64,000 nt of DNA from Serripes groenlandicus (lineage: Eukaryota > Mollusca > Bivalvia > Cardiida > Cardiidae): contig JASEVX010000008.1 of assembly GCA_031761405.1 (NCBI GenBank), positions 40,651,175 to 40,715,174 on the forward strand, read 5' to 3'. Below, piece after piece: positions 1 to 10,901 of the stretch. The position numbers and the translations under genes are program-made. The notes below the pieces were generated by a model. It did not search any database. It was given only the letters and a program-made list of their open reading frames with translations, and was not told the DNA's origin. Position 1 is the stretch's first letter. The number at the start of each line of letters is the position of its first letter.

Positions 1-390
1 GTAAGCAGTTCTTTGCTCCAAAATATTTCCTGTGTTGCTCATGTAAACCTATTCCCAGGATTCTCAAAAGAATACCCGCAACATAGGTGTTTGAGGTCAA
101 ATAAGGATTTTAGGACATGGACAACCCCATTGTCTAGAGCTCTGAGACATCGCTCTAAATTTAATTTAAGGACTTTAGATATATACATGTACTATGTATG
201 ATTTGTACAGGTCTCTGAGACAAAGTATTAGCACAACAAAGAATTTGAGACAAAAAAAAACCTGCGTCAGTAACTGAACAGTGAAGTGGAGAACTCTGTA
301 TAAGGATGAATATTAAGTGTCAATCAAGAAAACACTTCTACTGTATGTCTATTGTAAACTCAATGTAGAGTGATTCGTTCTCCTGGAGTT
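1..390. other. Unannotated stretch, no gene seen
   Basis: Only short open frames without recognisable motifs occur here. No repeat family named elsewhere in this annotation was recognised before the TTAA of the first MITE. Confidence 0.5.
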
Positions 391-628
391 TTAACCCTTT
401 CTCACATATTGACGGATTCTGAAGCCTCTGCAGCAGATGACTTTTGAAAACATTGTGGTAATTAAAAGAAGAAATTGCTCATATTAAAATGAGAAATTTC
501 TCCTTTTGCGACAATGCTTTCAAATCTTTTAAAAAATTAACCTTTCATTTAATGAGTTATTTCCTTTTTTTGTCTAGATGTGTTAAAAGTCATCTGCTGC
601 AGAATTATTGTATGTGGGAAAGGGTTAA
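391..628 (+). mobile_element. TTAA-flanked MITE (piggyBac-like), hairpin near left end
   Basis: The copy begins TTAA-CCCTTTCTCACA and ends TGTGGGAAAGGG-TTAA. Near the left end is an imperfect inverted repeat (GAAATTGCTCAT ... ATGAGAAATTTCTCC), and motifs of the CTGCAGCAGATGAC / GTCATCTGCTGCAG type sit near both ends. TTAA target sites and CCC-starting ends are known hallmarks of piggyBac elements. The copy has no coding capacity, so it must be mobilised in trans, if it is mobile at all. Confidence 0.75.
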
Positions 629-756
629 ATTAATTACTTGATATTATTGTGTAGTCTGCCAGTAAAGCAAGTAGACGCTCAAGGGATCACTGACCTCTGC
701 ATAGTCTGTCTGTCTGTCAGGCTTTGTCTATGGATATTGGCACACAACATATTATG

Positions 757-1311
757 TTTCTTCAAACTTTCCCACATACAAAAAATCTGCAGCAAACACT
801 TTGAAAGCATCTAGGCAAAAACATGGAACATCTCTATACACGATAAATGAAGTTATACTTACTGAAAAAAGTTGAAAACATTGTGGCATAAGAAGAAAGG
901 GTCTTTAGCACAGATTTCAGACTGTAGAGATGTTTCATATTTTTTCCTAGTTGATGTCTTCAAAGTTGTCTGTTGACTTGTTGATTTGCCGAGCGTAGGT
1001 AGCTCAGTCGGTAGCAACGCGGACTGTCGATCCAGGGGTTGTGAGTTCAAATCCTGGCTCGGCCAACTTTCTTTCCGACGATTGACAAAAGTCAATGCGA
1101 TATGCGTCATTCGTCTTCCACCAATGGGCTAAGTCTATGTGGAAAAGCAGCCAGTTGCTGGGGAAGATTGTTGTGTGGAGTACTGGTGTGAGAAAACCAG
1201 GAAATGCATGAGTAGGTGAACTGGCCGTCGTGATATAACTGAGAAATTGTTAAAAACGGCGTTAAACCCAATCAATCAATCAATCTGTTGTTGATTTGTT
1301 GTATGTGGGAA
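757..1311 (-). mobile_element. MITE copy of the same family, split by a SINE
   Basis: The left half starts at the CTTTCCCACATAC end and contains GTTGAAAACATTGTGGC. The right half resumes after a SINE with TTGTATGTGGGAAAG. Removing 989-1298 restores a typical copy, so the SINE arrived later. Confidence 0.65.
989..1287 (+). mobile_element. tRNA-derived SINE with 11-bp target site duplication
   Basis: The head is tRNA-like, with an A-box region (GTAGCTCAGTCGGTAG) and a B-box-like GAGTTCAAATCC. A conserved body follows, then the tail GGCGTTAAACCCAATCAATC with CAAT repeats. The direct repeat TTGTTGATTTG lies at 978-988 and again at 1288-1298, so it is an authentic retroposon insertion. Comparable copies lie at 13,566 and about 29,126. 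Confidence 0.9.
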
Positions 1312-1890
1312 AGATTTAACAATATGATATACATGTATATATACATGTATATCAGATGATTAAAATGGATTAACAGAGCTGTAGCAACCTAAACACTTAT
1401 GTTGTGGGTACTCTAAAGAATGATCTCACTGAGTACTCAGCCCACTGAAACAATTCTAGGTACCGACAGTAAAGGGTTTGATAGAGTTATATTATAATAG
1501 AGATATTGAGGGTCAATTTACAGTTTACTAATACTTCTGCTTAGCGCTTTCCATCATGTAGACTCAATAAACTCCTCAGAAGCAGTCAACTTCTGAAAAT
1601 TTGTGACAAATGGAGAAATGGCTTATAATGAGCAACATTTTTTCCTGGATAGTTTCAAGGTCGTCGGCCACAGATTTGTCTTATGTGAGAAGTAGAGGCT
1701 TATCTAGACCGCTGGGTTAAACTTGTAAATCATTTGATATTAATGATACTTGTTGATGTGTTAAACTTAAAGCAAGTTAAATAAAATTGACATGGACTGA
1801 TTCACACACTATCCTTTGTGGAACGGATTAGCAACACCCCAGTAAAGCCCAGTCACTGGATTGCCTATAAGCCAGGTCACATGAAAATCG

Positions 1891-2055
1891 ACCTTGATTG
1901 ATCAATTGGGAGTTCATCACCCTTTTCAATGGTATTTCAGTTGTAACACTGAGACTAGTTCACCTGACATGGGTTTCCTGGTTTTCTCCCACCAGTACTC
2001 AACACAATATTCTTCCCAGACAACTGCCTGCAGCATGTCTATCTTCCCACATAGA
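1891..2055 (-). mobile_element. Diverged SINE fragment (reverse)
   Basis: Read on the minus strand it matches the SINE body: the run GGAAAACCAGGAAA..., the ACTGGTG segment and the CAATC tail at the right place. It is clearly older than the copy at 989. The tRNA-like head was not recognised. Confidence 0.5.
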
Positions 2056-2219
2056 CTTCTTTTATTAGCCCTTTTATATAGTGGAAGAACAGTCAGTGGT
2101 TATGAAACTTAATATGCTAGCCTATTATTATATCATAATGGAAAATAACAATCATGTTGATACTTGTATAACATTCAGTTTTGGTCATAGTCATACTCTA
2201 CAGTATAGTGTATTGCAGT

Positions 2220-2459
2220 TTAACCCTTTCCCTCATAGTCATACAACAATTCTGCCTGCAGCAGACGACTTTGAACATATTTTGTCAAAAGATAGAAAAT
2301 CTCTGTAATTGAATGGATAACCTATGACTAAAAGTAGAAAACAAGGTGGCAAAAGGAGAAATTGCTCGTTTTGAGCAATTTCTTCTTTTGTCACTATGTT
2401 TTCAAAAATCTGTCTGCTGCAGAGGCGTCAGAAAGCGTCTATATGAGGGAAAGGGTTAA
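2220..2459 (+). mobile_element. TTAA-flanked MITE copy, hairpin near right end
   Basis: A complete 240-bp copy: TTAACCCTTTCCCTC at the left, GAGGGAAAGGGTTAA at the right. The hairpin AAATTGCTCGTTTTGAGCAATTT lies in the right half. Its orientation is opposite to the copy at 391. Confidence 0.8.
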
Positions 2460-2698
2460 TTAACCCTCCCTTTCCTTCATACCAAAAAAAAGCAACAGTC
2501 TTCTTTGAAAATATTTAGTCAAACTCAAAGGTATGAACAATCTCTATAAATGAAATTGTGATTACTGAAGAAATATGAAAACATTGTGGCAAAAGGAGAA
2601 ATTTCTCCTTTCGCCAGCCCACACTGTTTTAAAAGGTTGTCTGATGCAATTAAGTCAGAATGTGTCTACATGAGGGAAAGATCATTAAATCTGCAGTG
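2460..2698 (+). mobile_element. Adjacent diverged MITE copy
   Basis: It starts directly at the TTAA after the previous copy (TTAATTAACCC junction) and ends GAGGGAAAGATCATTAA. The hairpin is partly degraded (GAAATTTCTCCTTTCGCC). Back-to-back copies fit insertion into the TTAA brought by an earlier copy. Confidence 0.65.
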
Positions 2699-3344
2699 TC
2701 AAAATGAAAAATTGGCATTTCTTTTATTACGTCTTTAAATTAGAAAATGGCTTCTTTTCAAACAAAAGGTGGGACACCAGGGTTTAATCCCTGGTCATTT
2801 CATACCAAAGACATTAAGAATGGTAGCATAGCTTGCCTCTTCGGTGTTTTGGTAAGGTTGCAGAGTCAAGCAACATTAAACATTTGACGTGCAGATGTCG
2901 GGATAAGCTTATCTGATTTATTATTACGCATACATGTATGTGGAAATATTCCACAAAAGTGCTCAAAAATTGTATATGAAAATTGTCTTAACTTTTTTTT
3001 ATTTGAGATATTGAAGTAATTAAAAAAGTTATTTACTCCAAATGATGAGATATATATATCATTTGCAATTGAAATTAAAATAAACAATCAAAGGAAAAAC
3101 ATTACTGGTAGTCTTTCTCTATTTGTAATCCTTTCCCACTTGCAGACGCATTTACCATCTATATCTGCATAATGAGATGAGTCATGACTTTTGGAAAACA
3201 TTGTGGCATAAGAAGAAATTGCTCATAATGAGTAATTATTATTCCTTTGTACACAACATGTTTTCAATTTTATACATACATATGAATTTTAACTATTTAT
3301 ACTTTGATTGTTGATTGTGTTTTTCCATATTTCTGCCTAGTTTT
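2699..3344. other. Intergenic, one MITE fragment
   Basis: No gene was recognised. A partial MITE piece (GGAAAACATTGTGGC ... GAAATTGCTCATAATGAG) lies near 3,190-3,260. Confidence 0.4.
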
Positions 3345-4524
3345 TAGCTCTACTGGTCAAAGGCCAGAAGGGCTTATGTCGTGGCGATTTGTCCGTCGTC
3401 CGTGCGTGCGTCCGTGCGTGCGTCCGTAAACAATTTCTTGTTAACACGATACAGTCTTCACTTTTGATTGTATCTCAACCAAACTTATACAGTAGTTAGA
3501 TATCCATGAGAGCTCGGTTCCTTTCGAAAACCAGCCAGATCCGCCCATGCATGACTGGATTATGGCCCTTGAAATGGTCAAAATTGCTATAAAAGAGCTT
3601 GTTAACACGATACAGTCTTCACTTTTGATTGTATCTCAACCAAACTTATACAGTAGTTAGATATCCATGAGAGCTCGGTTCCTTTCGAAAACCAGCCAGA
3701 TCCGCCCATGCATGACTGGATTATGGCCCTTGAAATGGTCAAAATTGCTATAAAAGAGCTTGTTAACACGATACAGTCTTCACTTTTGATTGTATCTCAA
3801 CCAAACTTATACAGAAGTTAGATATCCATGAGAGCTCAGTTCCTTTCGAAAACCAGCCAGATCTGCCCATGCATGACTGGATTATGGCCCTTGAAATGGT
3901 CAAAATTGCTATAAAAGAGCTTGTTTACACGATACAGTCTTCACTTTTGATTGTATCTCAGCCAAACTTATACAGTAGTTAGATATTCATGAGAGCTCAG
4001 TTCCTTTCGAAAACCAGCCAGATCCGCCCATGCATGACTGGAATATGGCCCTTGAAATGGTCAAAATTGCTATAAAAGAGCTTGTTTACACGATACAGTC
4101 TTCACTTTTGATTGCATCTCAACCAAACTTATACAGTAGTTAGATATCCATGAGAGCTCGGTTCCTTTCGTAAACCAGCCAGATCCGCCCATGCAAGACT
4201 GGATTATGGCCCTTCAGGCTTGAAATTGTTCAAATTGCTACAATTGAGCATGTGAACACAATAGAGGCTCTATTTACTATCTGATCTTCACCAAACTTAG
4301 ATAGTAGTTAAATATTGATGAGAGCTTGGTTCCTTTTGAAAACCAGCCAGATCCGCCAAGACTGGATTATTGCCCATGAAATTGTAAAAATTGCTATAAT
4401 ACAGCTTGTGAACACAAAAGAGCCTCCATTTACTATCCGATCTTCACCATACATACATGCTCTGGATTGAAAATGACCAAAGAACCATACCAGTAGAGCA
4501 TAGGCCCTCATGGGCCTCTTGTTT
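3345..4524 (+). mobile_element. Pearl-like interspersed element with internal 161-bp tandem repeats
   Basis: The left end is TTTTTAGCTCTACTGGTC and the right end ACCAGTAGAGCATAGGCC, so the ends are inverted (GCTCTACTGGT / ACCAGTAGAGC). The last 25 bp hold a small palindrome, GGCCCTCATGGGCC, followed by TCTTGTTT. The interior is a tandem array. From knowledge of the families, bivalve 'pearl' elements and related Helentron-associated elements have short terminal repeats, a core of roughly 160-bp tandem repeats and a terminal hairpin. Assignment to that group is an inference. Confidence 0.6.
3437..4250 (+). repeat. 161-bp tandem repeat array, five near-identical units
   Basis: The phrase TTAACACGATACAG or TTTACACGATACAG recurs starting at 3441, 3602, 3763, 3924 and 4085, exactly 161 bp apart. 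Units differ by only a few substitutions. Two further, strongly diverged partial units follow up to about 4,440 (GAACACAATAGAGG, GAACACAAAAGAGC). Confidence 0.92.
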
Positions 4525-5753
4525 AAAGTCATATGCTATAAACTGGTTGTATGTTGTGAACAGTTAAGTCAAGCAAACAAATTCATTATTCGCATATATA
4601 CATGTATATGCAAACGTAAATCTGTAGCAGACGACATAGGAAACATTTTGGCGTGAGTATGTAAAATCTCTGTATAAGATAATACAAGAGAAAGTTGATG
4701 CAAGGCATCAATGTCGCCGGAAAAGACTGCATTGATTTATTTATGTATTCTTGACTTTCCTTAGTCTATTCAAACATTAGGAACGTCGAAATGAAAACAT
4801 TTGCATATAAAGTTTATATTCATATCTATACATTAGGGTATCTATAACAAATTAACGAAATGTGTACACATTTATCTGGCTTTAATTTAATTTTGCTGTT
4901 GTTACTTATTTAAATAATAGTATTCATTCATATAATTTCAATGTTTGTCAATCTTATTCGAATCACAAGGTAAATATCCTGGTATTGCTTTAAAGGGAGG
5001 TAATTTGAAGAAAACAAAAGTCTTCAAAAGGAGAAATATATCAGCAATACCGTCTACAGTTTAAATTGTTCTATTGTTTGTGGATTTAAAAATGTTCTTT
5101 TTTTCTTATTTCTACATGTACAACGAAATATTGCGGCTTATCTTTGACGCTTTGCGTCAAACATTCGTCTTGTACTTGTCTAAAATAAAATAATATCACT
5201 CGCTTTTTCATATCGAAATGCGCATGCGCGAAAATCGATGTTAAAGGTCACGAAACTACACAACAGAATAGGGTCTATATTTAGCTTAGAAACAGTTCCT
5301 ACTTTAGATATTCATGGATTAACATTATTAAATGAATTCTACACAAATCAAGACATCTCTTTGAACATGAAAACAACATTTAGTAAGTTAAAATTGCTAT
5401 TAAAAGGAGAATCCGAAATTGACCTCAATGATGACACATAAGAGTCTGCATTAGGGGGTGTTGGTTCACGTCTTGAAGGGACCACTTTTGTCTTCGTAAA
5501 TAAGACAAAAAACTTAAATGCGAGTGAAATAAAAAAAACTGCAAACATTAAAAAATCGGAATATTTATTTCATTTTAGATGTGTCATTTATTAGTGTTCG
5601 TAAACAACCACAATTGTAATATGTTCAAATCATCTAGATTTGTTTCTTTCTAATAATAAGCCGCCCTCCCATGTGATTTCCGAAAAGCTATTAAAAATAG
5701 AAGTCGCGGGCTTCTGCCCGGCGACTAATAATTGTTGAACAGAATCAAAAACA
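4525..5753. other. Intergenic, no gene recognised
   Basis: Short frames only. A 67-codon frame at 5,238-5,441 has no motif I recognise. The stretch near 5,580-5,760 shares phrases (CCGCCCTCCC..., TTGTTGAACAGAATCA) with 35,790-35,935, suggesting an old, diverged interspersed repeat. Confidence 0.35.
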
Positions 5754-5754
5754 T

Positions 5755-5868
5755 TTAGGCAAAGGAGAAATTACTCATTATGAGCAATTTCTCCTTTTGC
5801 CACAATGTTTTCAAAAGATGTCTGCTTCAGGGTGTGTCAGAATGCGTCTCCAAGTGGGAAAGGGTTAA
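5755..5868 (+). mobile_element. Half MITE (hairpin end)
   Basis: Only the hairpin-proximal half is present: AGGAGAAATTACTCAT ... ATGAGCAATTTCTCC, then GTGGGAAAGGGTTAA. Confidence 0.6.
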
Positions 5869-6121
5869 TTCTGTGTAAAAATACTACTACTCCAGTCTCC
5901 CAATCTTGTAGTCCAGGTTTCTGTACTAGGAATGCGATTTTTTATTTACAATGCAATATGTAACGGCAATATATTGAGACTACCAATCTTGTAGCAGTGA
6001 CTTATAAATAATTCTTCTACTCCCAATCTTGTAGCAGTGACTTATATTTGCTCAGACATTTTCTCACAGCAGAAGACACACACAGACACTCAGTCTAAAA
6101 CTAAAATATCATGTAAACAGC

Positions 6122-6347
6122 TGAACCCTTCTCCCACATGCATACACATTGTGACACATCAGTGGCAGATGATTTGTGAAAACATTGTAGCAAAAGGACA
6201 AATTGCTCATAATTAGAATTTATTTTTTGCCACAATGTTTTCATCTCAATTCAGGTATAATATTTTCAGTTATAGAAATTTTCGGAAATTTTGCCAAGAT
6301 GTTTTCAAAGCTGTTGTATTGGTCACTTGTATGTGGGAAAGGGTTAA
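6122..6347 (+). mobile_element. Diverged MITE copy
   Basis: The ends are GAACCCTTCTCCCACATG and TATGTGGGAAAGGGTTAA. The internal hairpin is eroded (AAATTGCTCATAATTAG). Confidence 0.6.
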
Positions 6348-6503
6348 GATTTGTTTGTATTCTCTAATTCAATTTGGTAATCTCAGTTGTAGAGATAAGT
6401 TCATTTAGCCAGTGAAACAGTGTCTCTCTGTTTTAGATGTAGATGTTTACCTGATCAAATTCTGAAGTTGTCCATGGGGAAATGGAAAATCAATCTCCCT
6501 CTT

Positions 6504-7006
6504 TAAACCCTTTCTCACACACAGACGCTTTCTGACGCCTGTGAAGCAGACGACTTTTGAAAACATTGTGGCAAACGGAGAAATTCACTCACGCGGCTCA
6601 TGATGAGCAATTTATGCGTTTGCCAAATTGTTTTCAATTTAACTCTTTTCAAAAATTAAGCTTTCTCTTGTAGAGACTTTCCATAATTTTGCCTGGATGC
6701 TTTTAACCCTTTCCCTCATACGACAATTCTGCAGCAGAACTTTGAACATATTTTGGCAAAAAAATGGATAATCTCCATTATTGAATGGATAACCTAGAAA
6801 ATAGAAAATCTCTGTAATTGAATGGATAACCTATGACTAAAAGTGGAAAACATTGTGGCAAAAGAAGAAATTGCTCGTTTTGAGCAATTTCTTCTTTTGT
6901 CACTATGTTTTCAAAAAGCTGGCTGCCGCAGAGGCGTCAGAAAGCATCTATATGAGGGAAAGGGTTAAAGTTGTCTGCTGCAATATGAGTGTATGTGGGA
7001 AAACTA
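6504..7006 (+). mobile_element. MITE copy interrupted by a second, nested copy
   Basis: The left part, 6504-6702, begins TTTAAACCCTTTCTCAC. The right part resumes at 6969 (AGTTGTCTGCTGC) and ends near TGTGGGAAAACTAGTTAA. The interruption is the complete copy at 6707-6964. Confidence 0.7.
6703..6968 (+). mobile_element. Complete MITE nested in another MITE, TTAA duplicated
   Basis: TTAA at 6703-6706 and TTAA at 6965-6968 flank CCCTTTCCCTC...GAGGGAAAGGG. Deleting one TTAA plus the element rejoins GATGCTTTTAA with AGTTGTCTGC, the uninterrupted text of the host copy. This shows a TTAA target duplication directly. Confidence 0.85.
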
Positions 7007-7445
7007 GTTAATCAATTCCCTCTTTCAAGCTCATTTTGATACACCTGCAGCAGGTGATCGACTTAGGAAAACATGGTTACCAGAGGAGAAATTTATCATG
7101 ATAATTGATATTATAAGCAATTTCTCCATTTGTCTCAATGTTTTCAACTCTATTCAATTGTTTATTATAATATATTATTATAGCTCGGCTGCTGCTGTAC
7201 ATAGGTTTTTTTATGCGGGAAAGGGTTAACTTTTTCTCAAAATATTTCATTTGTTATTGCACTAAGTCTGATATCTATGACAATATTGAAGGGAAAGGAA
7301 GTATAGTGTAATGATCATTATTAGCAGTTTTCTCCTTTTTCCATCAGGAAATTTTGTGAAATTTAATGTATATCATATACCTGCTGCAGGTGTATCAAAA
7401 TGAGCTTGAAAGAGGGAATTGATTAACTAGTTTTCCTACATACAC
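6989..7445. repeat. Inverted repeat, 66-bp arms, about 325-bp spacer
   Basis: 6989-7054 is the reverse complement of 7380-7445 with about one mismatch (the arm includes AAAACTAGTTAATCAATTCC). It abuts the perfect palindrome that starts at 7446. The spacer holds another eroded MITE half. Confidence 0.8.
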
Positions 7446-7618
7446 TATATGAGGGAAAGGGTTAAAAACTTTTGCAAACAATGCCGATTCTGGTTACGAA
7501 CTGTCTCTCCTGAAATTTGCATTGTTTGCATGTTGCAAACAATGCAAATTTCAGGAGAGACAGTTCGTAACCAGAATCGGCATTGTTTGCAAAAGTTTTT
7601 AACCCTTTCCCTCATATA
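7446..7618. repeat. Perfect palindrome: two 85-bp arms, 3-nt loop
   Basis: 7446-7530 reads as the exact reverse complement of 7534-7618, with loop TGT. The arms begin with the MITE end TATATGAGGGAAAGGGTTAA and continue into unrelated sequence (TTTGCAAACAATGCCG...). As single strand or RNA it would form one long hairpin without mismatches. Confidence 0.95.
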
Positions 7619-7836
7619 AACGCTTTCTGACGCATCTGCAGCAGACAGCTTTTTGAAAACATAATTATATAGTGACAAAAGAAGAAATTGCTCAAAAAGA
7701 GAAATTTCTCCTTTTGCCACAATGTTTTCCACTTTTAGTCATAGGTTATCCATTCAATTACAGAGATTTTCTATTTTTTGACAAAATATGTTCAAAGTCG
7801 TCTGCTGCAGAATTGTCCTATGAGGTTAAGGGTTAA
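7599..7836 (-). mobile_element. Complete MITE copy
   Basis: TTAACCCTTTCCCTC at the left (overlapping the palindrome arm), TTAAGGGTTAA at the right. Hairpin AAATTGCTC...GAGAAATTTCTCC in the left half. The text is close to the copies at 2220, 12767 and 18801. Confidence 0.75.
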
Positions 7837-7857
7837 TTGTCTTTGGTAGCGAAAAGG

Positions 7858-8078
7858 TTAAATATTTTCACACTCACAGAATGCATTTGCAGCTGATGAC
7901 TTTAAAAATATTGAGACAAAAAGGAGATATTTTGATAATGAGCAATTTCTCCTTGTCAACAATATTTTCAACTCTTACTCAATCATTTTACTTACATTGA
8001 AGTAGATTTTCATAATTTTGCCTCAATTTTTCTGAGCCGTCTGCTGCAGATAACTGATAAGTTGTATGTGGGAAAGAT
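7858..8078 (-). mobile_element. Diverged MITE copy
   Basis: The body has the family order GCAGCTGATGACTTT..., GATAATGAGCAATTTCTCC, CCGTCTGCTGCAG and TATGTGGGAAAGA, but the termini are eroded. Confidence 0.55.
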
Positions 8079-8275
8079 TTTAAAAACATGTTATGTATAA
8101 TATATGGCTAAAAAAGTTACAGACTTGAATTAAAGCTGACATCAACATGAATCAAAAGGCATTTATTTCATGTCATGAACGTCTGATATCCTTTTCCCAC
8201 ATACAACAAATCAGCAGCAGACGAATTTAAAAACATGTAGGCAAATATATGGACACTTACATGTAGACTATAAAT

Positions 8276-8365
8276 GATTGATTGATTGATTGATTGGGGT
8301 TTAACGCCGTTTTTAACAATTTCTCAGTTATATCACGGCGGCCAGTTCACTTACTCATGCGCTAA
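8276..8365 (-). mobile_element. SINE 3' fragment (reverse) inside a MITE remnant
   Basis: GATTGATTGATTGGGG followed by TTAACGCCGTTTTTAAC is the SINE tail in reverse. It interrupts MITE text that starts at about 8,190 (CCTTTTCCCACATAC). Confidence 0.7.
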
Positions 8366-9060
8366 TTAGGTTCAAACAGGCATTTCTGAACAGTGTAGGT
8401 GTAGATCAGCCCACTGGACAGAAGCTTCTGAAAAGCTTTAGAAATTCATTTTGTGAACAATGAAGATCTTGATCTACACTGTTCATCAAAGACCGTCTTG
8501 GCGGTGTAGACTGGTAGATCATTCGCCCCGGGTGCGGGAGGCCACAGGTGGATCCCGACAGGGTCACACCAAAGACTTAAAAAATGATAGGAATGTCTGC
8601 CCTCCTTGGTGCTAAGGGTTAAGGGGTTAGCATTAAGACTGATTAGATGGTATTCGAATAAACGGACCAGTAATACTGGTAACTAACCCCAGGAAATGCC
8701 GTGATAATAACTGAAAAATTGTTGAAAATGGCGTAACACACTTAACAATCAATCTGTTCACTAAAGTTAACTTTTACATTTGCCAATCATGGACAGGTTT
8801 GTTTGAAAGGAACGCCTGCCGCAAAGGGATTGAAAGTCATCTTAATCAGGAAACAGGTTTTGTTTATTGATAAACAGTTCATGACATTGATAAACATTGA
8901 TAAACATTTGGTTCATACAAGATTATTACTGGAAAGTTGTTGTGACTTATCATTAATCCCCTCTTAGGAATCAGACGACTTGTGTTACCTCTGCAGAAGA
9001 AAATTGAAAAACACTGGGAAAAGGATAAATGTTAAATTTGAGCAATTTTTCTCCATATAT
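8366..9060. other. Intergenic with repeat debris
   Basis: No gene was recognised. A SINE-tail-like piece (GAAATGCCGTGATAA...GGCGTAACAC) lies at about 8,690-8,735, and a MITE fragment near 8,955-9,050. Confidence 0.35.
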
Positions 9061-9062
9061 TC

Positions 9063-9285
9063 ACAAAGCTTTTAACTACAGTGGACATGTGAAAATTTGA
9101 ATACAGTAACGAACCTATGCTATTAAAGACAACTTTAATAGCAATTCCCTGTCTATAGCGCCCATATTTTTAGTTTCCCAAATACTCATAAATTTCTGTA
9201 TTAATGACCCATCAATTATTGACAATCTGTGAACAAAAAGACCAGAATGTTCACCTATGGGTGGTCTTTAAACACAGGTTTCACT
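9063..9285. mobile_element. Diverged mariner-like MITE
   Basis: It shares text with 13,868-14,032 (TAGCAATTCCC.TGTCTATAGC, GTGGTCTTTAAACACA) and is bounded by TACAGTGGACATG and GGTTTCACTGTA. TACAGT/ACTGTA ends fit a Tc1/mariner-type TA target, by inference. Confidence 0.45.
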
Positions 9286-9699
9286 GTATATCTCTAACAG
9301 TTTCTAGACCCATTTCTTGCAACAGATATATCTTTTGAAAACAGCGCAGCAGCAGTGCTTATTGCTCATCTCAGCAATCATAAATGCTGCTGTGTTGTTT
9401 TAATTGATCAGATTTTATTCGCTCACCTAATTTTCGAAGAAAAAGTCTGGCCATTAATGTGAAACATGATTTGGCTCTGTCACAAAACTTTAACCTTATT
9501 AGTACCTAATAAATAAATAAGCGCTCAACATTTTCAAATGAAACTTGATACATATGTTCTTAGGAACAATATGCATGTCTATACCAAGTCACCTAATTCT
9601 GGCTTTAATAATTGTTCAGTAATGCCCCTTTTTCGTCTTAAAAAAACACAGACGAGCGTTGGCGTGCGTTCCTCAGCAATCTTGTTACTGATTTGTTTT

Positions 9700-10060
9700 A
9701 AGCTCACCTGAGCAAGAAGTGACATTGTTTGGCATCTGTATTCCCGCGCACATCCTTCTAGATATTCTCATCTATAACCTGTGGAATGAAACTTCATGAC
9801 AAGCATCCTCTAAATGTCTTCACCTAAATTACTTTAAAAAAAAAATCCATGCAGAATTCTGCAGCAATTGGAAGAAAAAGGCCCTTTGTAATTCTTCTCC
9901 ACCAAAAGTGGATGGCAGATTTTCAAATTTCAAATCATTTTGTAGAATTGTTCCTTGGGTGATCCTCTATCAGCCTTCTCCAAGCCATGTTTATTGGTCT
10001 AAAAACATGGCCTCCAGGGGAGGGCTGTTTTGCCTTATGACTGTAGTGTAAACTTTCCCC
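9700..10060 (+). mobile_element. AGCTCACC interspersed repeat, 3' truncated
   Basis: It starts AGCTCACCTGAGCAAGAAGTG and continues to AAACATGGCCTCCAGGGG and TTTTGCCTTATGACTG, the same order as the longer copies at 19,658, 30,377, 45,467 and 58,110. The element class is unknown to me. Confidence 0.7.
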
Positions 10061-10496
10061 TTCAACATTTTCGGTCATGATGAATGTTGGAAATATTGTA
10101 ACAAAAGGGGAAATTGCTCATTATGTCACAATGTTTAAAAAGTCGTCTGCTGAAGATGCATCCTTATAAATGCATCTATAAGTGGGAGAGATTCTATTTA
10201 ACTGTAATTGTTACATTTTTTTGTACCCCCATAATCCTCCGGAAGTGGAAGACAATTGACTAAATCTGTATAATGGATTTGTTTGACATATATCTAAATT
10301 CCTTTCCATATGTAGACGCATCTGCAAGAGAAGACTTTTAAAAACAATTATGGCTAAAGGTGAATATGTTCCTAAAAAGCAATTTATTCTTATGATGCAA
10401 TGTTTCACACAAGAGATTTTCCAAATTTTCCACTTTGCTAGATGTTTTCAAAGTTGTCTGCCGAAGATGTGGGTGGAAAAAGGGTGACTGCAATCT

Positions 10497-10727
10497 TTAA
10501 CCTTTTCCCATCTATAGACACATTTTGACAGATCTAGAGTAGACGACTTTTAAAAATAATGTGACAATAGGGGAAATTGCTCAAAACAAGCAATTTCTGC
10601 ATTTGTCACACTTTTGGTTAGATTGTTCGTAGTAATTATACCTACTGTTATAGAGATTTTCCATATTTTTGAGTAGACATTTTTAAAGTTGTATGCTGCA
10701 GATTTACTGTAGGTGGGAAAGGGTTAA
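10497..10727 (-). mobile_element. MITE copy, moderately diverged
   Basis: TTAACCTTTTCCCATC ... GGTGGGAAAGGGTTAA. Hairpin AAATTGCTCAAAAC / AAGCAATTTCTGC. Confidence 0.7.
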
Positions 10728-10901
10728 ACATTGATCTTTTTGTGTATCCAGCTAGTTTACAATGATAGTTAAGGGCCATCTTGACCATTCCAGATAGTAG
10801 GATAGTAAGAATTATTACTATTAAGTTTTATGACCAGAAATCTAGATAAATAAGAGTAAACAGTCTTTGTTCCATACTGAATATCTTTTTAATCCTTTAT
10901 A

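Noticed and set aside
989..1065. tRNA gene (also at about 13,566 and 29,126)
   Set aside because: The tRNA-like heads have A- and B-box words but are followed by a conserved 230-bp body and CAAT tail. Two of them have target duplications, so they are SINE heads.
3345..4524. Canonical Helitron
   Set aside because: There is a terminal palindrome but no CTRR end or TC start. The ends are inverted, so only a looser pearl/Helentron-associated label is justified.
5238..5441. 67-codon ORF as a gene
   Set aside because: No motif, no splice context and probably part of an old dispersed repeat shared with 35.8 kb.
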